A DNA stretch of 64,000 nt from Rhodoferax_B sp049316285 (GTDB lineage: Bacteria; Pseudomonadota; Gammaproteobacteria; Burkholderiales; Burkholderiaceae_C). Where the stretch lies: the NCBI RefSeq assembly GCF_049316285.1, contig NZ_JBMOXA010000022.1:19611-83610 (forward strand), in the 5' to 3' direction. Each line of letters begins with the position of its first letter. Within the stretch, counting starts at the first letter, position 1. This document shows, one piece after another, positions 1 through 11,089 of this stretch. A program made the position numbers and the translations under genes. The notes beneath the pieces were generated by a model. It had not been told where the DNA came from and searched no databases. It saw only the letters and a program-made list of their open reading frames with translations.

Positions 1-1578
1 GATCAGGTCCGCCGTCAGAGCGGTCACGGTGGGGTAGGCATCGGAGACAACGATGAAGTTGTCCGGGTTGCGGTAACCGGGGTAGCCCTCGTTCATCAGG
101 TTGGCGCCAGCCTGCATATTGTTGTTGACCATCACCCAGTAGGCATTGAGCTTGCCGTCCTTGAGCATGCGGTTTTGCAGCACCGCGTGGTAACCCACCT
201 TGTCGGGGATGGTGCCCGGTGGAATCTTCCAGATCTCTTCGGTCTTTGCGCGGTGCTTGGGATTGGTGACCACCATGTCGGCCGGCAGCCGGTGTGCAAA
301 GGTCCCCACCTCACGCGCCGTGCCACAGGCCGAGGGCTGGCCGGTGAGTGAGAACGGGCTGTTGCCGGGTGTGGAAATCTTGCCGGTCAGCAAATGGATG
401 TTGTAGACCATGTTGTTGGCCCACACACCACGTGTGTGCTGGTTGAAGCCCATGGTCCAGAAGGACGTGACCTTGATCTTCGGATCCGCGTACAACTCGG
501 CCAGCGCCTCGAGCCGGTTTTTCGGAACGCCGCTGAGCTTGGCGGTGTAGTCCAGGTCGTAGGTAGAGACAAACTTGGCGAATTCGTCAAAAGTGATGGG
601 CTTGGCGCCGCCGGCATCGCCCGCATTTTTGGCGGCCTTCTGCAGCGGATGGTCGGGCCGCAGGCCGTAGCCAATATCCGCATTGCCCAGGCGAAAGGCC
701 GTGTGTTTGTCGACGAACTCGCGGTTCACCCGGTTGGTCTTGATGATGTGGTTGGCGATGTAGTTGAGGATCGCCAGATCGGTTTGCGGCGTGAAGGTCA
801 GTTCAATATCGGCCAGTTCGTAGCTGCGGTGCTCGAAGGTCGAAAGCACGGCCACCTTGACGTCGGGTTTGGACAGGCGCCGGTCTGTGACCCGGGTCCA
901 CAGAATCGGGTGCATCTCGGCCATGTTGGAGCCCCACAGCACAAAGGCATCGGCTGCCTCGATGTCGTCGTAGCAGCCCATGGGTTCATCCATGCCGAAG
1001 GTGCGCATGAAGCCGACCGCAGCCGAGGCCATGCAGTGCCGTGCGTTGGGGTCCAGGTTGTTGGAACGGAAACCCCCCTTCATCAACTTCAGCGCGGCAT
1101 AACCTTCCCACACCGTCCACTGGCCTGAGCCGAACATGCCCACGGCAGTCGGCCCTTTTTCCTTCAGTACACGCTTGAACTGCTCGGCCATCACGTCGAA
1201 GGCCCGGTCCCAGGACACGCTGGTGAACTCGCCGTCCTTGGCGTACTTGCCGTTCTTCAAGCGCAGCAGGGGCTTGAGCAGGCGGTCTTCGCCATACATG
1301 ATCTTCGAGAGGAAGTAGCCCTTGACGCAGTTGAGGCCGCGATTCACTTCGGCCTGGGGGTCGCCGTGTGTGGCCACCACGCGGTTGTCTTTGACTCCCA
1401 CGGTGACGCCACAGCCGGTGCCGCAGAAGCGGCACGGCGCCTTGGACCACTTGATGCCGGGCGGGTGCGGATCCATGGTCGGCCCAGGCTGGCTCAGGCC
1501 GGGCAGGGGCACTCCCGCCACAGCTCCTGCCGTTGCGGCGGCGGTCTGGCGGATGAAGTCGCGTCGATCAATAGGCAT
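1..1578 (-). CDS. napA: Periplasmic nitrate reductase catalytic subunit NapA (N-terminal part, runs off left edge)
   Basis: Catalytic molybdopterin subunit that reduces nitrate to nitrite in the periplasm, with electrons from NapB/NapC. About 526 codons are present; the C-terminal part lies beyond position 1. The N-terminus has a twin-arginine motif (RRDFIRQ, residues 5-11) followed by an Ala-rich segment, as expected for Tat export of a folded cofactor protein. A 4Fe-4S cysteine set is visible at residues 49, 52, 56 and 84 (CRFCGTGC and GLNC). The segment NARHCMAS near residue 150 carries the expected molybdenum-ligand cysteine. The start ATG at 1578 overlaps the end of napD by 11 bases, which suggests translational coupling. 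Identification is firm; cofactor chemistry is from family knowledge. Confidence 0.96.
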   Translation of the reverse strand, partial: MPIDRRDFIRQTAAATAGAVAGVPLPGLSQPGPTMDPHPPGIKWSKAPCRFCGTGCGVTVGVKDNRVVATHGDPQAEVNRGLNCVKGYFLSKIMYGEDRLLKPLLRLKNGKYAKDGEFTSVSWDRAFDVMAEQFKRVLKEKGPTAVGMFGSGQWTVWEGYAALKLMKGGFRSNNLDPNARHCMASAAVGFMRTFGMDEPMGCYDDIEAADAFVLWGSNMAEMHPILWTRVTDRRLSKPDVKVAVLSTFEHRSYELADIELTFTPQTDLAILNYIANHIIKTNRVNREFVDKHTAFRLGNADIGYGLRPDHPLQKAAKNAGDAGGAKPITFDEFAKFVSTYDLDYTAKLSGVPKNRLEALAELYADPKIKVTSFWTMGFNQHTRGVWANNMVYNIHLLTGKISTPGNSPFSLTGQPSACGTAREVGTFAHRLPADMVVTNPKHRAKTEEIWKIPPGTIPDKVGYHAVLQNRMLKDGKLNAYWVMVNNNMQAGANLMNEGYPGYRNPDNFIVVSDAYPTVTALTADLI

Positions 1579-1846
1579 CGGGCAGCTCCTCGTTCATTGC
1601 TTCCTCGGTGTCGGCGTATTGGTAGACCAGCGCGGCGGCGAGCACACCGTCGGTGCGCTGGATGTCAGCCACACGGTTATGCATTTCATCGGCGCTATCG
1701 GCATCCAGTGTGATCACCAGCTTGCCCGCGGGTGAGCTGCCGTGCACACGTGCGCCAGGCATACGCGCAATGGCCTCGGACACGCTCTGCATACGACGCG
1801 GTGTCGAATGCACAACCAGGCTGCTGATGTGAACTTCTGGTGACAT
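1568..1846 (-). CDS. napD: NapD chaperone for nitrate reductase maturation
   Basis: Small cytoplasmic protein (92 aa from the ATG at 1846) of the NapD family, which binds the NapA Tat signal peptide and proofreads its export. The sequence opens with MSPEVHISSLVVH, a typical NapD start, and keeps the family's ferredoxin-like pattern including GKLVITLDADS. A start 13 codons upstream is open, but the ATG at 1846 is preceded by GGGAAG at suitable spacing and gives the usual family length. It lies between napE and napA and overlaps napA by 11 bases. Confidence 0.92.
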   Translation of the reverse strand: MSPEVHISSLVVHSTPRRMQSVSEAIARMPGARVHGSSPAGKLVITLDADSADEMHNRVADIQRTDGVLAAALVYQYADTEEAMNEELPDAY

Positions 1847-1885
1847 GGTGGCTTCCCGTTGTATGGGTGGCTGTTGTCTAGGCAC

Positions 1886-2053
1886 TCAGCTGCCGGGTGG
1901 GCCGGCGAGCAACTGGAACATCCAGACCATGAAGCCATAGCCTCCGACGATCATCACCGCAAGTACGGGGGCCATCACCACAGACAGGAAAAGGAAGCTG
2001 CGCAGCTCTTCTCCTTTGGTGAAAGACTTTATCGGTTCAATCGGACTTTTCAC
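1886..2053 (-). CDS. napE: NapE, small membrane protein of the nap operon
   Basis: 55-residue protein with one strong hydrophobic segment (FLFLSVVMAPVLAVMIVGGY) followed by GFMVWMFQLLAGPPG, the characteristic NapE ending. Its biochemical role is not settled; it is usually the first gene of nap operons in Beta- and Alphaproteobacteria. I place the start at the GTG at 2053 because GGAG lies just upstream and the protein then has family length; an open frame continues further upstream without a convincing ribosome site. Order napE-napD-napA on the minus strand supports one operon. Confidence 0.88.
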   Translation of the reverse strand: MKSPIEPIKSFTKGEELRSFLFLSVVMAPVLAVMIVGGYGFMVWMFQLLAGPPGS

Positions 2054-2491
2054 AGAGTACTCCGGTGAAAGGCAGACAGTCGGCGACGCAGGGCTCGGTA
2101 TGAGGAACTGAATTGAATGATAGATACCGACCGATGTCAACAATTTGTAGGTGCTGTTGCGCTCTGCTAAATCGAACGTCATCGTACGGTCATGCAATCA
2201 ACAAACGGCTGGCCAAGCCGTAGGCCTCACTCCCAAAGCGAATGGCGCGGCAAAAAACGGACACGCTGGTGGTGTTGCCAGCATCTGACACATGCAGCTG
2301 GATGTGCCGTTGCGTGCTTGCACCAGCGGTTCGGCCAAGTATCTGCCCAGGCCGCTGCCATCCTGTTTGATCAGGATCAGATGTTTGTCAAAAAGGCGCT
2401 CGTGCAGGGCTGGAGGCACAGCACCAGAAGTGGATAGTTGGCTGCACCAAGGGCAGGTGCGCCAACCGTTCTGTGGCGATTTGCCCCCAGC
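2054..2491. other. Intergenic region upstream of napEDA; nap promoter expected here
   Basis: 438 bases between napE and the end of the first amidase. A weak sigma70-like pair can be proposed on the minus strand: TTGACA at 2140-2135 and TTCAAT at 2117-2112, 17 bases apart. I found no full FNR palindrome here; only one ATCAA half-site near 2197. Positions 2198-2419 contain a short minus-strand open frame (includes KHLILIKQDGSGLGRYLAEP) that looks somewhat protein-like but matches no family I recognise and has no clear ribosome site; it may be a gene remnant. Confidence 0.35.
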
Positions 2492-3967
2492 TTAGTGGGC
2501 AGCCGCCACATGCACTCCTGGCCGCTGCCCCGCATTCCACTGGCCGCCAATCGCCCGCTCAATCTGCGCCGCCAATTGCAGCAGCAGGCCATCGTTGGCT
2601 TGCCGTGCCTGCGCCTGAATGCCTAGTGGCAAGCCGTTTTCCTGCGCGGCCAGGGGCAGCGAGATACCGGGCATGCCGCAGAGGTTGGCCAGCGGCGTGT
2701 AGGCGAAGTTTTGCCAGAGGTTGTTGAACCAGTCGTAGACCGAGGGGTTGCTGCTGGTGGTGAGGTACTCGGCCGTGCCAACCTTGGGTGTGGGCTTGGC
2801 GGTGATGGGGGTGAGGATGATGTCCCAGTCCTCAAAGAACTGGCCGAAAGCGCGTGAGGTGGTGTTGAACACGGCTTGCATCTTGGCGCGCTCGGTGTAC
2901 GAGGTGTGCAGGCCGGCTTCCCAGATCTTGATGTTGATGGGCTCGAGCAATTCAGCCGGTGGACGGGTGTGCCCCAGGCGGGCGATCTGGTTGGCGATGA
3001 CCTGCGCAAAGTTGCTGATGTAGCAGGTGGTTTGGGCGGCAAAGGCGCCCTGGAAATCGAGCTGGGGCAGCGCCCATTCGACGTGGTGGCCCAGGCCTTC
3101 GAGGAAACGGCCTACGCGTTCCAGCTCGGCCACAAAATGCGGCGTGGCCTTGAAGTCGCCCCACTCGTGGGACAGCGCGATGCGCAGCTTGCCGGGGTCG
3201 CGCTTGATCAATTCGCTGTACGGCTCGGCGGGCGACCAGAAAGGCATGAACTCGCCGGGCGCGCCGCCACGGCATTGGTCGACAAAGGCCGCCGTGTCGC
3301 GCACCGTGCGGCTGTGGCAGCCCTGGATGGACACCAGGCCAGACAGGTCGGACAAACCGGGCGCCAGGGAAAACACGCCGCGCGAAACCTTGAGTCCTAT
3401 GTTGCCGTTCACGCCCGCAGGAATGCGGATGGAGCCGCCGCCATCGGTGGCGTGCGACAGTGGCAATACACCGGCCGCCACGATGGCCGCCGTGCCGGCC
3501 GATGAACCACAGGTGGTGTAGGCCAGGTCCCAGGGGTTGCGTGTGAGGTGCAGGCTGTTTTCTGCCGAACTGCAGACGCCGAACTCGGGCGTGGTGGTGC
3601 GGCCCATGATGTTCAGGCCGGCCTGGCGGATCTGGCTGGTGAGGAAGCTGTCTTCGGCCGGTCGGTGGCCTTGCATCAGCAGCGAGCCAAACTCCTGCAG
3701 GCGGCCCTTGAGTGTGGGCCCCAGGTCTTTCATCAGATAGGGCACACCGGCAAAAAAGCCGTCGGTGTTGGTGCCGTTTTGTACCGGGTCGACCACGGCG
3801 TCGTCGAACACTTCGACCACGGCGTCGAGGCTGGGGTTGACCATGGTGATGGCGGCTTTGGCTTGTGTGGCCAGTTCTGCAGGCGTGACGTCGCCCTGGC
3901 GCACACGTTCCGCCAAGGCCACACCATCGTGGCTCGCCCATTCTTCCCAGTTCATCACCAGCGTCAT
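2492..3967 (-). CDS. Amidase-signature family hydrolase (amidase 1)
   Basis: 491-aa member of the amidase signature family, which hydrolyses carboxamides by a Ser-cis-Ser-Lys mechanism. The triad is complete: K80 in YLMKDLG, S155 in CGSSAG and S179 in GGGSIRIPA, with the same 75/24 spacing as in characterised members. The usual GGSSGG loop is altered to CGSSAG, so substrate specificity may differ from the other two amidases nearby. It is the last gene of a minus-strand set that also contains an M81 peptidase and a peptide ABC transporter. A terminator-like hairpin lies between it and the preceding amidase, so it may have its own promoter in the 130-base gap. The real substrate cannot be told from sequence. 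Confidence 0.88.
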   Translation of the reverse strand: MTLVMNWEEWASHDGVALAERVRQGDVTPAELATQAKAAITMVNPSLDAVVEVFDDAVVDPVQNGTNTDGFFAGVPYLMKDLGPTLKGRLQEFGSLLMQGHRPAEDSFLTSQIRQAGLNIMGRTTTPEFGVCSSAENSLHLTRNPWDLAYTTCGSSAGTAAIVAAGVLPLSHATDGGGSIRIPAGVNGNIGLKVSRGVFSLAPGLSDLSGLVSIQGCHSRTVRDTAAFVDQCRGGAPGEFMPFWSPAEPYSELIKRDPGKLRIALSHEWGDFKATPHFVAELERVGRFLEGLGHHVEWALPQLDFQGAFAAQTTCYISNFAQVIANQIARLGHTRPPAELLEPINIKIWEAGLHTSYTERAKMQAVFNTTSRAFGQFFEDWDIILTPITAKPTPKVGTAEYLTTSSNPSVYDWFNNLWQNFAYTPLANLCGMPGISLPLAAQENGLPLGIQAQARQANDGLLLQLAAQIERAIGGQWNAGQRPGVHVAAAH

Positions 3968-4011
3968 TTCAAGCTTTCGTTTCGGTTAATAGAGGTGTAA
4001 AGGAGTAAATG

Positions 4012-4045
4012 CAAAACGGCCGACTTCTCAAGAGAAATCGGCCGT
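4012..4045 (-). terminator. Rho-independent terminator after amidase 2
   Basis: Inverted repeat 4016-4045: arms ACGGCCGA and TCGGCCGT, extended by TTCTC/GAGAA after one mismatch, with a two-base loop. Read on the minus strand it is followed by TTTT. It sits just downstream of the 4098-5525 amidase and upstream of the 2492-3967 amidase. Confidence 0.75.
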
Positions 4046-4097
4046 CTAGGCAACTAGAAGTAGCGTGAGCAGCTACTGAAAAGTGAGTGCCTGAACA

Positions 4098-5525
4098 TCA
4101 GAGCAGTTGGCCCAGGTCGGGGCCAACGATGGGGAACGCACTCTCGTAGGCACGGGCCGCGCGCAGCACCAGCGCATCGCCAAACATCGGGCCGACGATT
4201 TGCAGGCCTATGGGCAGGCCGTCGCTGGTCAGGCCGCAGGGCATGCTGCAGGCGGGTTGCTGCGTCAGGTTGAAGGGGTAGCTGAAGGGCGTCCAGCCGA
4301 GCATGGCTTCGGGCGTCATGGCGCTGTGGCCGGCGGGCTTGGCGTCGAACGCCGGCACAGCAACGGCGGGTGTGATCAGCAGGTCGTAGCCTTGCATGAA
4401 CTGGCGCATGTGGCTGCCTAACGCGCCACGGCGTTGGTGCAGGGCTTGCACGTCCTGCGCGGTGAGCTTGTTGCCCAGCGCAGCTTCGGCGCGGAAGTCG
4501 GGGTCGGTCACGGCCTGTTGGGCGGGCGTGAGGCCGTTCCACACGGTGGCCGCGCCCAGGAACCACAGGCCGGTGGTGATGTCCAGCGGGTCTGCAAAAC
4601 CGGGGTCGACCTCTTCAACCACCGCGCCCATGTCTTGCAGCGCCACGGCGGCGGCCAGCACGGCGGCGGCCACTTCGGGGTGCACGTTCTTGGCGTAGCC
4701 CAAGGTGGGCGAGTAGGCGATGCGCAGGCCGAGCACGCCGTCGTTCAGTCCGACCATGTAGTCGCGTGGGTCGTAGGGCAGCGAAGTCCAGTCGCGCGCG
4801 TCGGGTTGCTTGAGCACGTTCATCACCAGCGCGGCGTCGATCACGCTGCGGGTGTGCGGGCCGAGGTGGGCCACGGTGCCGAAGGGCGACAGCGGATAGG
4901 CGGGGATGCGGCCAAAGCTGGGCTTCAAGCCAAAGTTGCCGCAGAAGGCCGCGGGGATGCGCACCGAGCCTGCACCATCGGTGCCCAGCGCGATCGCACC
5001 CATGCCGGCGCTCACGGCGGCGGATGCGCCACCGGACGAGCCGCCCGGCGTTTTGCTGGGGTTCCAAGGGTTGCGGGTGATGCCGCTGCGTGGCGAATTG
5101 GTTTCGCCTTTGCAGCCAAATTCAGGCGTGGTGGTTTTGCCAATGATCACGGCACCGGCGGCGCGCAGGCGGGCGGTGGCGGGCGCATCCACGTCCCACG
5201 GCTGGTTGGCATCCACCGTGTGGCTGCCGCGCAGCGTGGGCATGCCTTTGGTGAGGATGATGTCCTTGATGGAGACCGGCACACCGTCCAGCGGGCCTAT
5301 CGGCGTGCCTTGTTTCCAGCGGGCCTCGCTGTCGCGTGCGGCCTGGGCCGCACCTTCGGGGTCCATGTGGCAGAACGCGTTGAGCTTGCCGTCCACGCGG
5401 TCCATGCGGCCAAACACGGCGCTGGCCGCTTCCAGCGGCGAAGCCTGGCCGGTGCGGTAGAGCTGGACCAGTTCGTGGGCGGTGCAATCGGCGAGTTCGT
5501 AGCGGCTGCTGCTATGAGAGGACAT
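4098..5525 (-). CDS. Amidase-signature family hydrolase (amidase 2, GatA-like)
   Basis: 475-aa amidase-signature enzyme close in pattern to GatA-type amidases. The catalytic set is intact: K87 in VSIKDI, S163 in PGGSSGG and the nucleophile S187 in GAGSVRIPA. No signal peptide, so probably cytoplasmic. It lies 84 bases downstream of the M81 peptidase gene on the same strand and ends before a strong hairpin terminator, so it is likely the last gene of the ABC transporter transcript. Not the tRNA amidotransferase subunit itself: gatB/gatC are not adjacent and the context is catabolic. A function in releasing ammonia or acids from imported amides is inferred from context. Confidence 0.88.
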   Translation of the reverse strand: MSSHSSSRYELADCTAHELVQLYRTGQASPLEAASAVFGRMDRVDGKLNAFCHMDPEGAAQAARDSEARWKQGTPIGPLDGVPVSIKDIILTKGMPTLRGSHTVDANQPWDVDAPATARLRAAGAVIIGKTTTPEFGCKGETNSPRSGITRNPWNPSKTPGGSSGGASAAVSAGMGAIALGTDGAGSVRIPAAFCGNFGLKPSFGRIPAYPLSPFGTVAHLGPHTRSVIDAALVMNVLKQPDARDWTSLPYDPRDYMVGLNDGVLGLRIAYSPTLGYAKNVHPEVAAAVLAAAVALQDMGAVVEEVDPGFADPLDITTGLWFLGAATVWNGLTPAQQAVTDPDFRAEAALGNKLTAQDVQALHQRRGALGSHMRQFMQGYDLLITPAVAVPAFDAKPAGHSAMTPEAMLGWTPFSYPFNLTQQPACSMPCGLTSDGLPIGLQIVGPMFGDALVLRAARAYESAFPIVGPDLGQLL

Positions 5526-5609
5526 GGTGTCTCCAGGTTAAACGTGGCCTATTCTTAGACGAAAAGGCCTCGGACAATGGCTGGTAGTGAAGGGTTTGTG
5601 GCGGGCTGT

Positions 5610-7100
5610 TCAGGGCTTGGTACGCACGCCGGGATCCAGGTGCCTCCACGGCAGATCTGCCGGGTCGGCGGCCATGGGGCCAGCGGCTTTGGCGACGATG
5701 ATTTGCGCCGCAATCGGCGTGAAGTCGGCGCGGAAGTGGTTCGAGCTTTTCACGGCGATGAGTTTCATGGCCTCGGGCTGTATGCCCACCATGCGCAGCA
5801 GTTCGCGGTCTAGCAATTGCTTCTTGCCGCTGGTCACGGCGATCAGCACACCGTCTATCTCCAGGCAGGCCGTGGGGCCCAGGTGCACGGTCAGGCCGGT
5901 CATCATCGGCCCCTTGAGCGTGACGGTGCCATCGCTCAGTGCGCGCACGCTGAAGCGGCCTTGCACCGGCGCATCACTCAAGCTGCCGGTGAAGGTGGGC
6001 ACGGCGGTGCCGAGCGCAATTTCTATGCTGTTGCCCACGCCGGCCGCATGCGCGGCAGCGGCGGCGTGGCTGTCGAACATCAGCCCAAAAGCCACCTGGC
6101 CGGGAAAGCGTTTGCCCGCGCCGTGCTGCAGCAGCGCATGCAGCAGGCCGGTGGTGTTGCTGTCGCCACCGGCGCCAGGGTTGTCCTGCGTGTCGGCCAA
6201 TACAACGGGGCGGCTGGCGCTGTCGGCCACGGCCAAGGCCCGGGCCACGGCGGGGCCGGCGTCCAGGTAGTCGGGACGCCATTGCGCGGGGGCGCTCACC
6301 AGGTCGTAGAGCGCACGCACGGCGACTTCAGCTTGGGCACCGTAGCCCCACACCATGGGCGCACATTCGTTGAAGTCGGCGGCGGGAAAACCCATGCAAA
6401 AACTCAGCACCGTGCCATAACGTTGGTCGAATTCGCGCAGCGCTTCGTAGAGACCTTTGGCTGGCTCCATCCAGGTGCTTTGCGCGTTCAGCGGAATCAG
6501 GAACGGCAGGCGCATGGCCTGTTGCGGCTCGCGCCGGCCGGCCTTCAGGCGGCGCGCCAGCAGCTCGGCGGCCAGCACGCCGGTGTCGGCCATGTCCACG
6601 TGTGGGTAGCTGCGGTAGGCCACCAACGCATCGGCCTCGCGCAGCATGCGGCGCGTGACGTTGGCATGCAAATCCAGGCTGGCAACAATCGGCACATCGG
6701 CCCCGACCACGGCGCGGATGCGGGCGATCAATTCACCTTCGCTGTCGAGTGCGTTCTCGGCCACACCGGCGCCGTGCAGATCAAGGTAGACGGCGTCAAA
6801 ACCACCGGCGCGCACATCGCTGAGGATGCTGGCGCAGATGCGTTCGAACGCGTCCTCGGTCACAAAAGACGACGGGATGGCGCCGCACCAGCTGCTGGGC
6901 AGCAACTGCCAGCCGTGGGTGCGCGCCGCGTCTATGAAGCCGCCAATCGGCAGGTTCACCCCTGTGAGCTGGGCCAGCATGGCCGCGCCATGCACAAACG
7001 CCGGGAACGAGTCGCCCCGGTTGAAGGCGGCCCAGTCGGCGCGTGTGGGGGCGAAGGTATTGGTTTCGTGTTGGTAACCGGCGACGAGGACTTTGATCAT
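5610..7100 (-). CDS. M81 family metallopeptidase, MlrC-like
   Basis: 496-aa protein of the MlrC (microcystinase C) family, zinc enzymes that cleave small linear or modified peptides. Family marks are visible: HETNTF near the N-terminus, DLHGA, SLDLHANVT and YPHVDMADTG, which together carry the presumed metal ligands. There is no signal peptide. It sits between a peptide ABC transporter (upstream) and an amidase (downstream) on one strand, which suggests intracellular breakdown of an imported peptide-like substrate. MlrC itself acts in microcystin breakdown, but mlrA, mlrB and mlrD are not here, so that substrate should not be assumed. Confidence 0.85.
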   Translation of the reverse strand: MIKVLVAGYQHETNTFAPTRADWAAFNRGDSFPAFVHGAAMLAQLTGVNLPIGGFIDAARTHGWQLLPSSWCGAIPSSFVTEDAFERICASILSDVRAGGFDAVYLDLHGAGVAENALDSEGELIARIRAVVGADVPIVASLDLHANVTRRMLREADALVAYRSYPHVDMADTGVLAAELLARRLKAGRREPQQAMRLPFLIPLNAQSTWMEPAKGLYEALREFDQRYGTVLSFCMGFPAADFNECAPMVWGYGAQAEVAVRALYDLVSAPAQWRPDYLDAGPAVARALAVADSASRPVVLADTQDNPGAGGDSNTTGLLHALLQHGAGKRFPGQVAFGLMFDSHAAAAAHAAGVGNSIEIALGTAVPTFTGSLSDAPVQGRFSVRALSDGTVTLKGPMMTGLTVHLGPTACLEIDGVLIAVTSGKKQLLDRELLRMVGIQPEAMKLIAVKSSNHFRADFTPIAAQIIVAKAAGPMAADPADLPWRHLDPGVRTKP

Positions 7101-7233
7101 GATGAACGAGCCGTGTATTGGGTTTCGGTCTTATGCGATGAACACCGTGGAACTGGCTTTGCCAGGCCACAGGTGTTGCCCCCTGCAAGGGGGAAGGCGT
7201 TGCGACACGCAGTGCGCGAAAACTGGGGGTGTT

Positions 7234-9092
<1,859 letters not shown>

Positions 9093-9096
<4 letters not shown>

Positions 9097-9971
9097 GCTG
9101 CGGCCTTCTTGGCAAATTTGGGGTCAAGCACGTCGCGCAGGCCGTCACCCAGCAGGTTGATGGCGAGCACGGTGGGCACCAAGAACAGGGCGGGGAACAA
9201 CACGTTGCCGGGGTACTGGCTGAACTGCACCCGCCCTTCGGCCATGATGTTGCCCCAGGTCGGCACGTCGGCCGGCAGGCCCAGGCCGAGGAAGCTCAGA
9301 ATGGCTTCGGTCAGCACCGCAGAGGCGGCGATGAAGGTGCCCTGGACTATCAGCGGCGCGAGTGCGTTGGGCAAGATGTGGCGCCACAAGATCACCGGTG
9401 TGGGTGTAGCCAGCGCACGTGCGGCCTCGACAAAGGGTTCTTCACGCAGGCTCAGCACCAGCGCACGCACCAGCCGCGTCACGCGCGGAATTTCAGGAAT
9501 GGCAATCGCCACCACCACCGTCCACAGCTGTGCACCCAGGGCCGACACCAAGGCGATGGCCAGCAGAATTGCCGGGATGGCCATCAGGCCGTCCATCACG
9601 CGCATCAGCAGCGCATCGACGAGGCGGAAGTAACCCGCGAGCATGCCCAGTACGGCGCCAATTGCCACCGCCACCACGCCGGTGCACACGGCCACCATGA
9701 GGGAGGTGCGTGTGCCGTAGAGCACACGGCTGTAGATGTCGCGGCCGAAGTTGTCGCTGCCCATCCAGAACTTGTGGGCCACGCTGCTGCCGTCGAGCAA
9801 GGCAAAGTTGCCGCTGGTGCCGGCGGCGATGTTGACGTTGGCGTAGTCCATGGCGGCCGGGTCTACCGTGCCGAGATACGGGGCAATGCCGGCGATGAGC
9901 AGCAGCAGGGCCAGCACCACGGTGCCGAACTTGAAGGCGCTGTTGGCCCAGAGTTTTTTGAGTTGGCGCAT
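9093..9971 (-). CDS. Peptide ABC transporter permease, DppC type
   Basis: 292-aa inner-membrane permease. The N-terminal hydrophobic helix (FGTVVLALLLLIAGIAPYL) and the segment MGSDNFGRDIYSRVLYGTR are typical of DppC/OppC proteins, and the EAA-type loop that contacts the ATPase is seen as EAARALATPTPVILWRHILP. It overlaps the ATPase gene by four bases and starts 13 bases after the DppB-type permease gene ends. It works with that permease as the membrane channel of the importer. Confidence 0.93.
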
Positions 9972-9984
9972 GTGTGCAATAACC

Positions 9985-10938
9985 TCAATACCGAATCCGC
10001 GGGTCTAAGAAAAGGTAGCTCACGTCCACCAGCAAGTTCACCAGCACATACAACACGCTGAACACCAGCACCACACCCTGGATCACCGGGAAGTCGCGGT
10101 TCAGCACCGCATCCACCGTGAGCGAGCCCAGGCCGGGAATGGAGAAAACGGTCTCGGTGACGACCACACCGCCGATCAGCAGGGCAACACCGATGCCAAT
10201 GACGGTGGCAATCGGCACGGCTGCGTTGGCCAGCGCGTGGTGCAGCAGCACGGCACGCTCTTTGAGGCCCTTGGCGCGCGCGGTGCGGATGTAGTCTTCG
10301 GTCAACGCCTCGGAAACGCTGGCGCGTGTGACGCGTGCAATCAGCGCCACGTAGATGGTGGCCAGCGACACCCATGGCAACACCAGTTGGTAGGCCCAGG
10401 CGCCGAGGTTCAGACCGTCGGGCCCCATGATGCGTTTGTAGCCTTGCACCGGCAGCCATTGCAGCTTGATGGAGAAGATGTAGATCAGCACGTAGCCGAT
10501 CACAAACACCGGTATCGAGAAGCCCGCCACCGAGAAGCCCGAGAGCAGGCGGTCGAGCCAGCCGCCCATGCGCCAGGCGGCCAGGGTGCCCAGCGGCACC
10601 GCCACCAGCACGGCGATACACATGGTGCCTGCGGCCAGCGACAGCGTGGGTTCTATACGTTGGGCGATCAGCGAGGTGACCGATTTGTTCATGAAGAACG
10701 AGTAGCCCAGGTCGCCCTGCAGCACGCCGCTGAACCAGATCCAGAACTGCATCAGCAGCGGTTTGGTCAGGCCGAGCTGTTCGCGGATGCGGTCTATGTC
10801 TTCGTTGGTGGCGCTGTTGCCGGCGATCACCGCCGCAGGGTCGCCAGGGGTGAGGCGCAAGATGAGGAACACGATCACCGCCACCACCAGCAAAACCGGA
10901 ATGACGGCTAAAAGCCTCTGAAGCAGGAAACGGAGCAT
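9985..10938 (-). CDS. Peptide ABC transporter permease, DppB type
   Basis: 317-aa inner-membrane permease of the DppB/OppB family. It begins with a hydrophobic helix (FLLQRLLAVIPVLLVVAVIV) and carries the family segments LTPGDPA and DYIRTARAKGLKERAVLLHHAL, the latter being the cytoplasmic EAA loop. Second gene of the transporter set, 151 bases after the binding-protein gene and 13 bases before the DppC-type gene. Confidence 0.93.
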   Translation of the reverse strand: MLRFLLQRLLAVIPVLLVVAVIVFLILRLTPGDPAAVIAGNSATNEDIDRIREQLGLTKPLLMQFWIWFSGVLQGDLGYSFFMNKSVTSLIAQRIEPTLSLAAGTMCIAVLVAVPLGTLAAWRMGGWLDRLLSGFSVAGFSIPVFVIGYVLIYIFSIKLQWLPVQGYKRIMGPDGLNLGAWAYQLVLPWVSLATIYVALIARVTRASVSEALTEDYIRTARAKGLKERAVLLHHALANAAVPIATVIGIGVALLIGGVVVTETVFSIPGLGSLTVDAVLNRDFPVIQGVVLVFSVLYVLVNLLVDVSYLFLDPRIRY

Positions 10939-11089
10939 GGTGGCGAGATCACTTACTTCTTAAAGAAAATAGGCCGCTTGAACAGATGAATGATGTGGCG
11001 GCAGCTATGGAAGTCATAGCATGGCAAAAGCAGAAGGCACGCCCGTGCACCGGGGTGGGGTGCAGCGGGCGAGAGTCCAAGCCGGTGGC

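Noticed and set aside
2188..2201. FNR site upstream of napE
   Set aside because: Only one half-site (ATCAA) matches; the other half (GGTCA) does not.
5610..7100. Microcystin degradation by MlrC
   Set aside because: mlrA, mlrB and mlrD are absent; M81 proteins are common beside peptide transporters and amidases.
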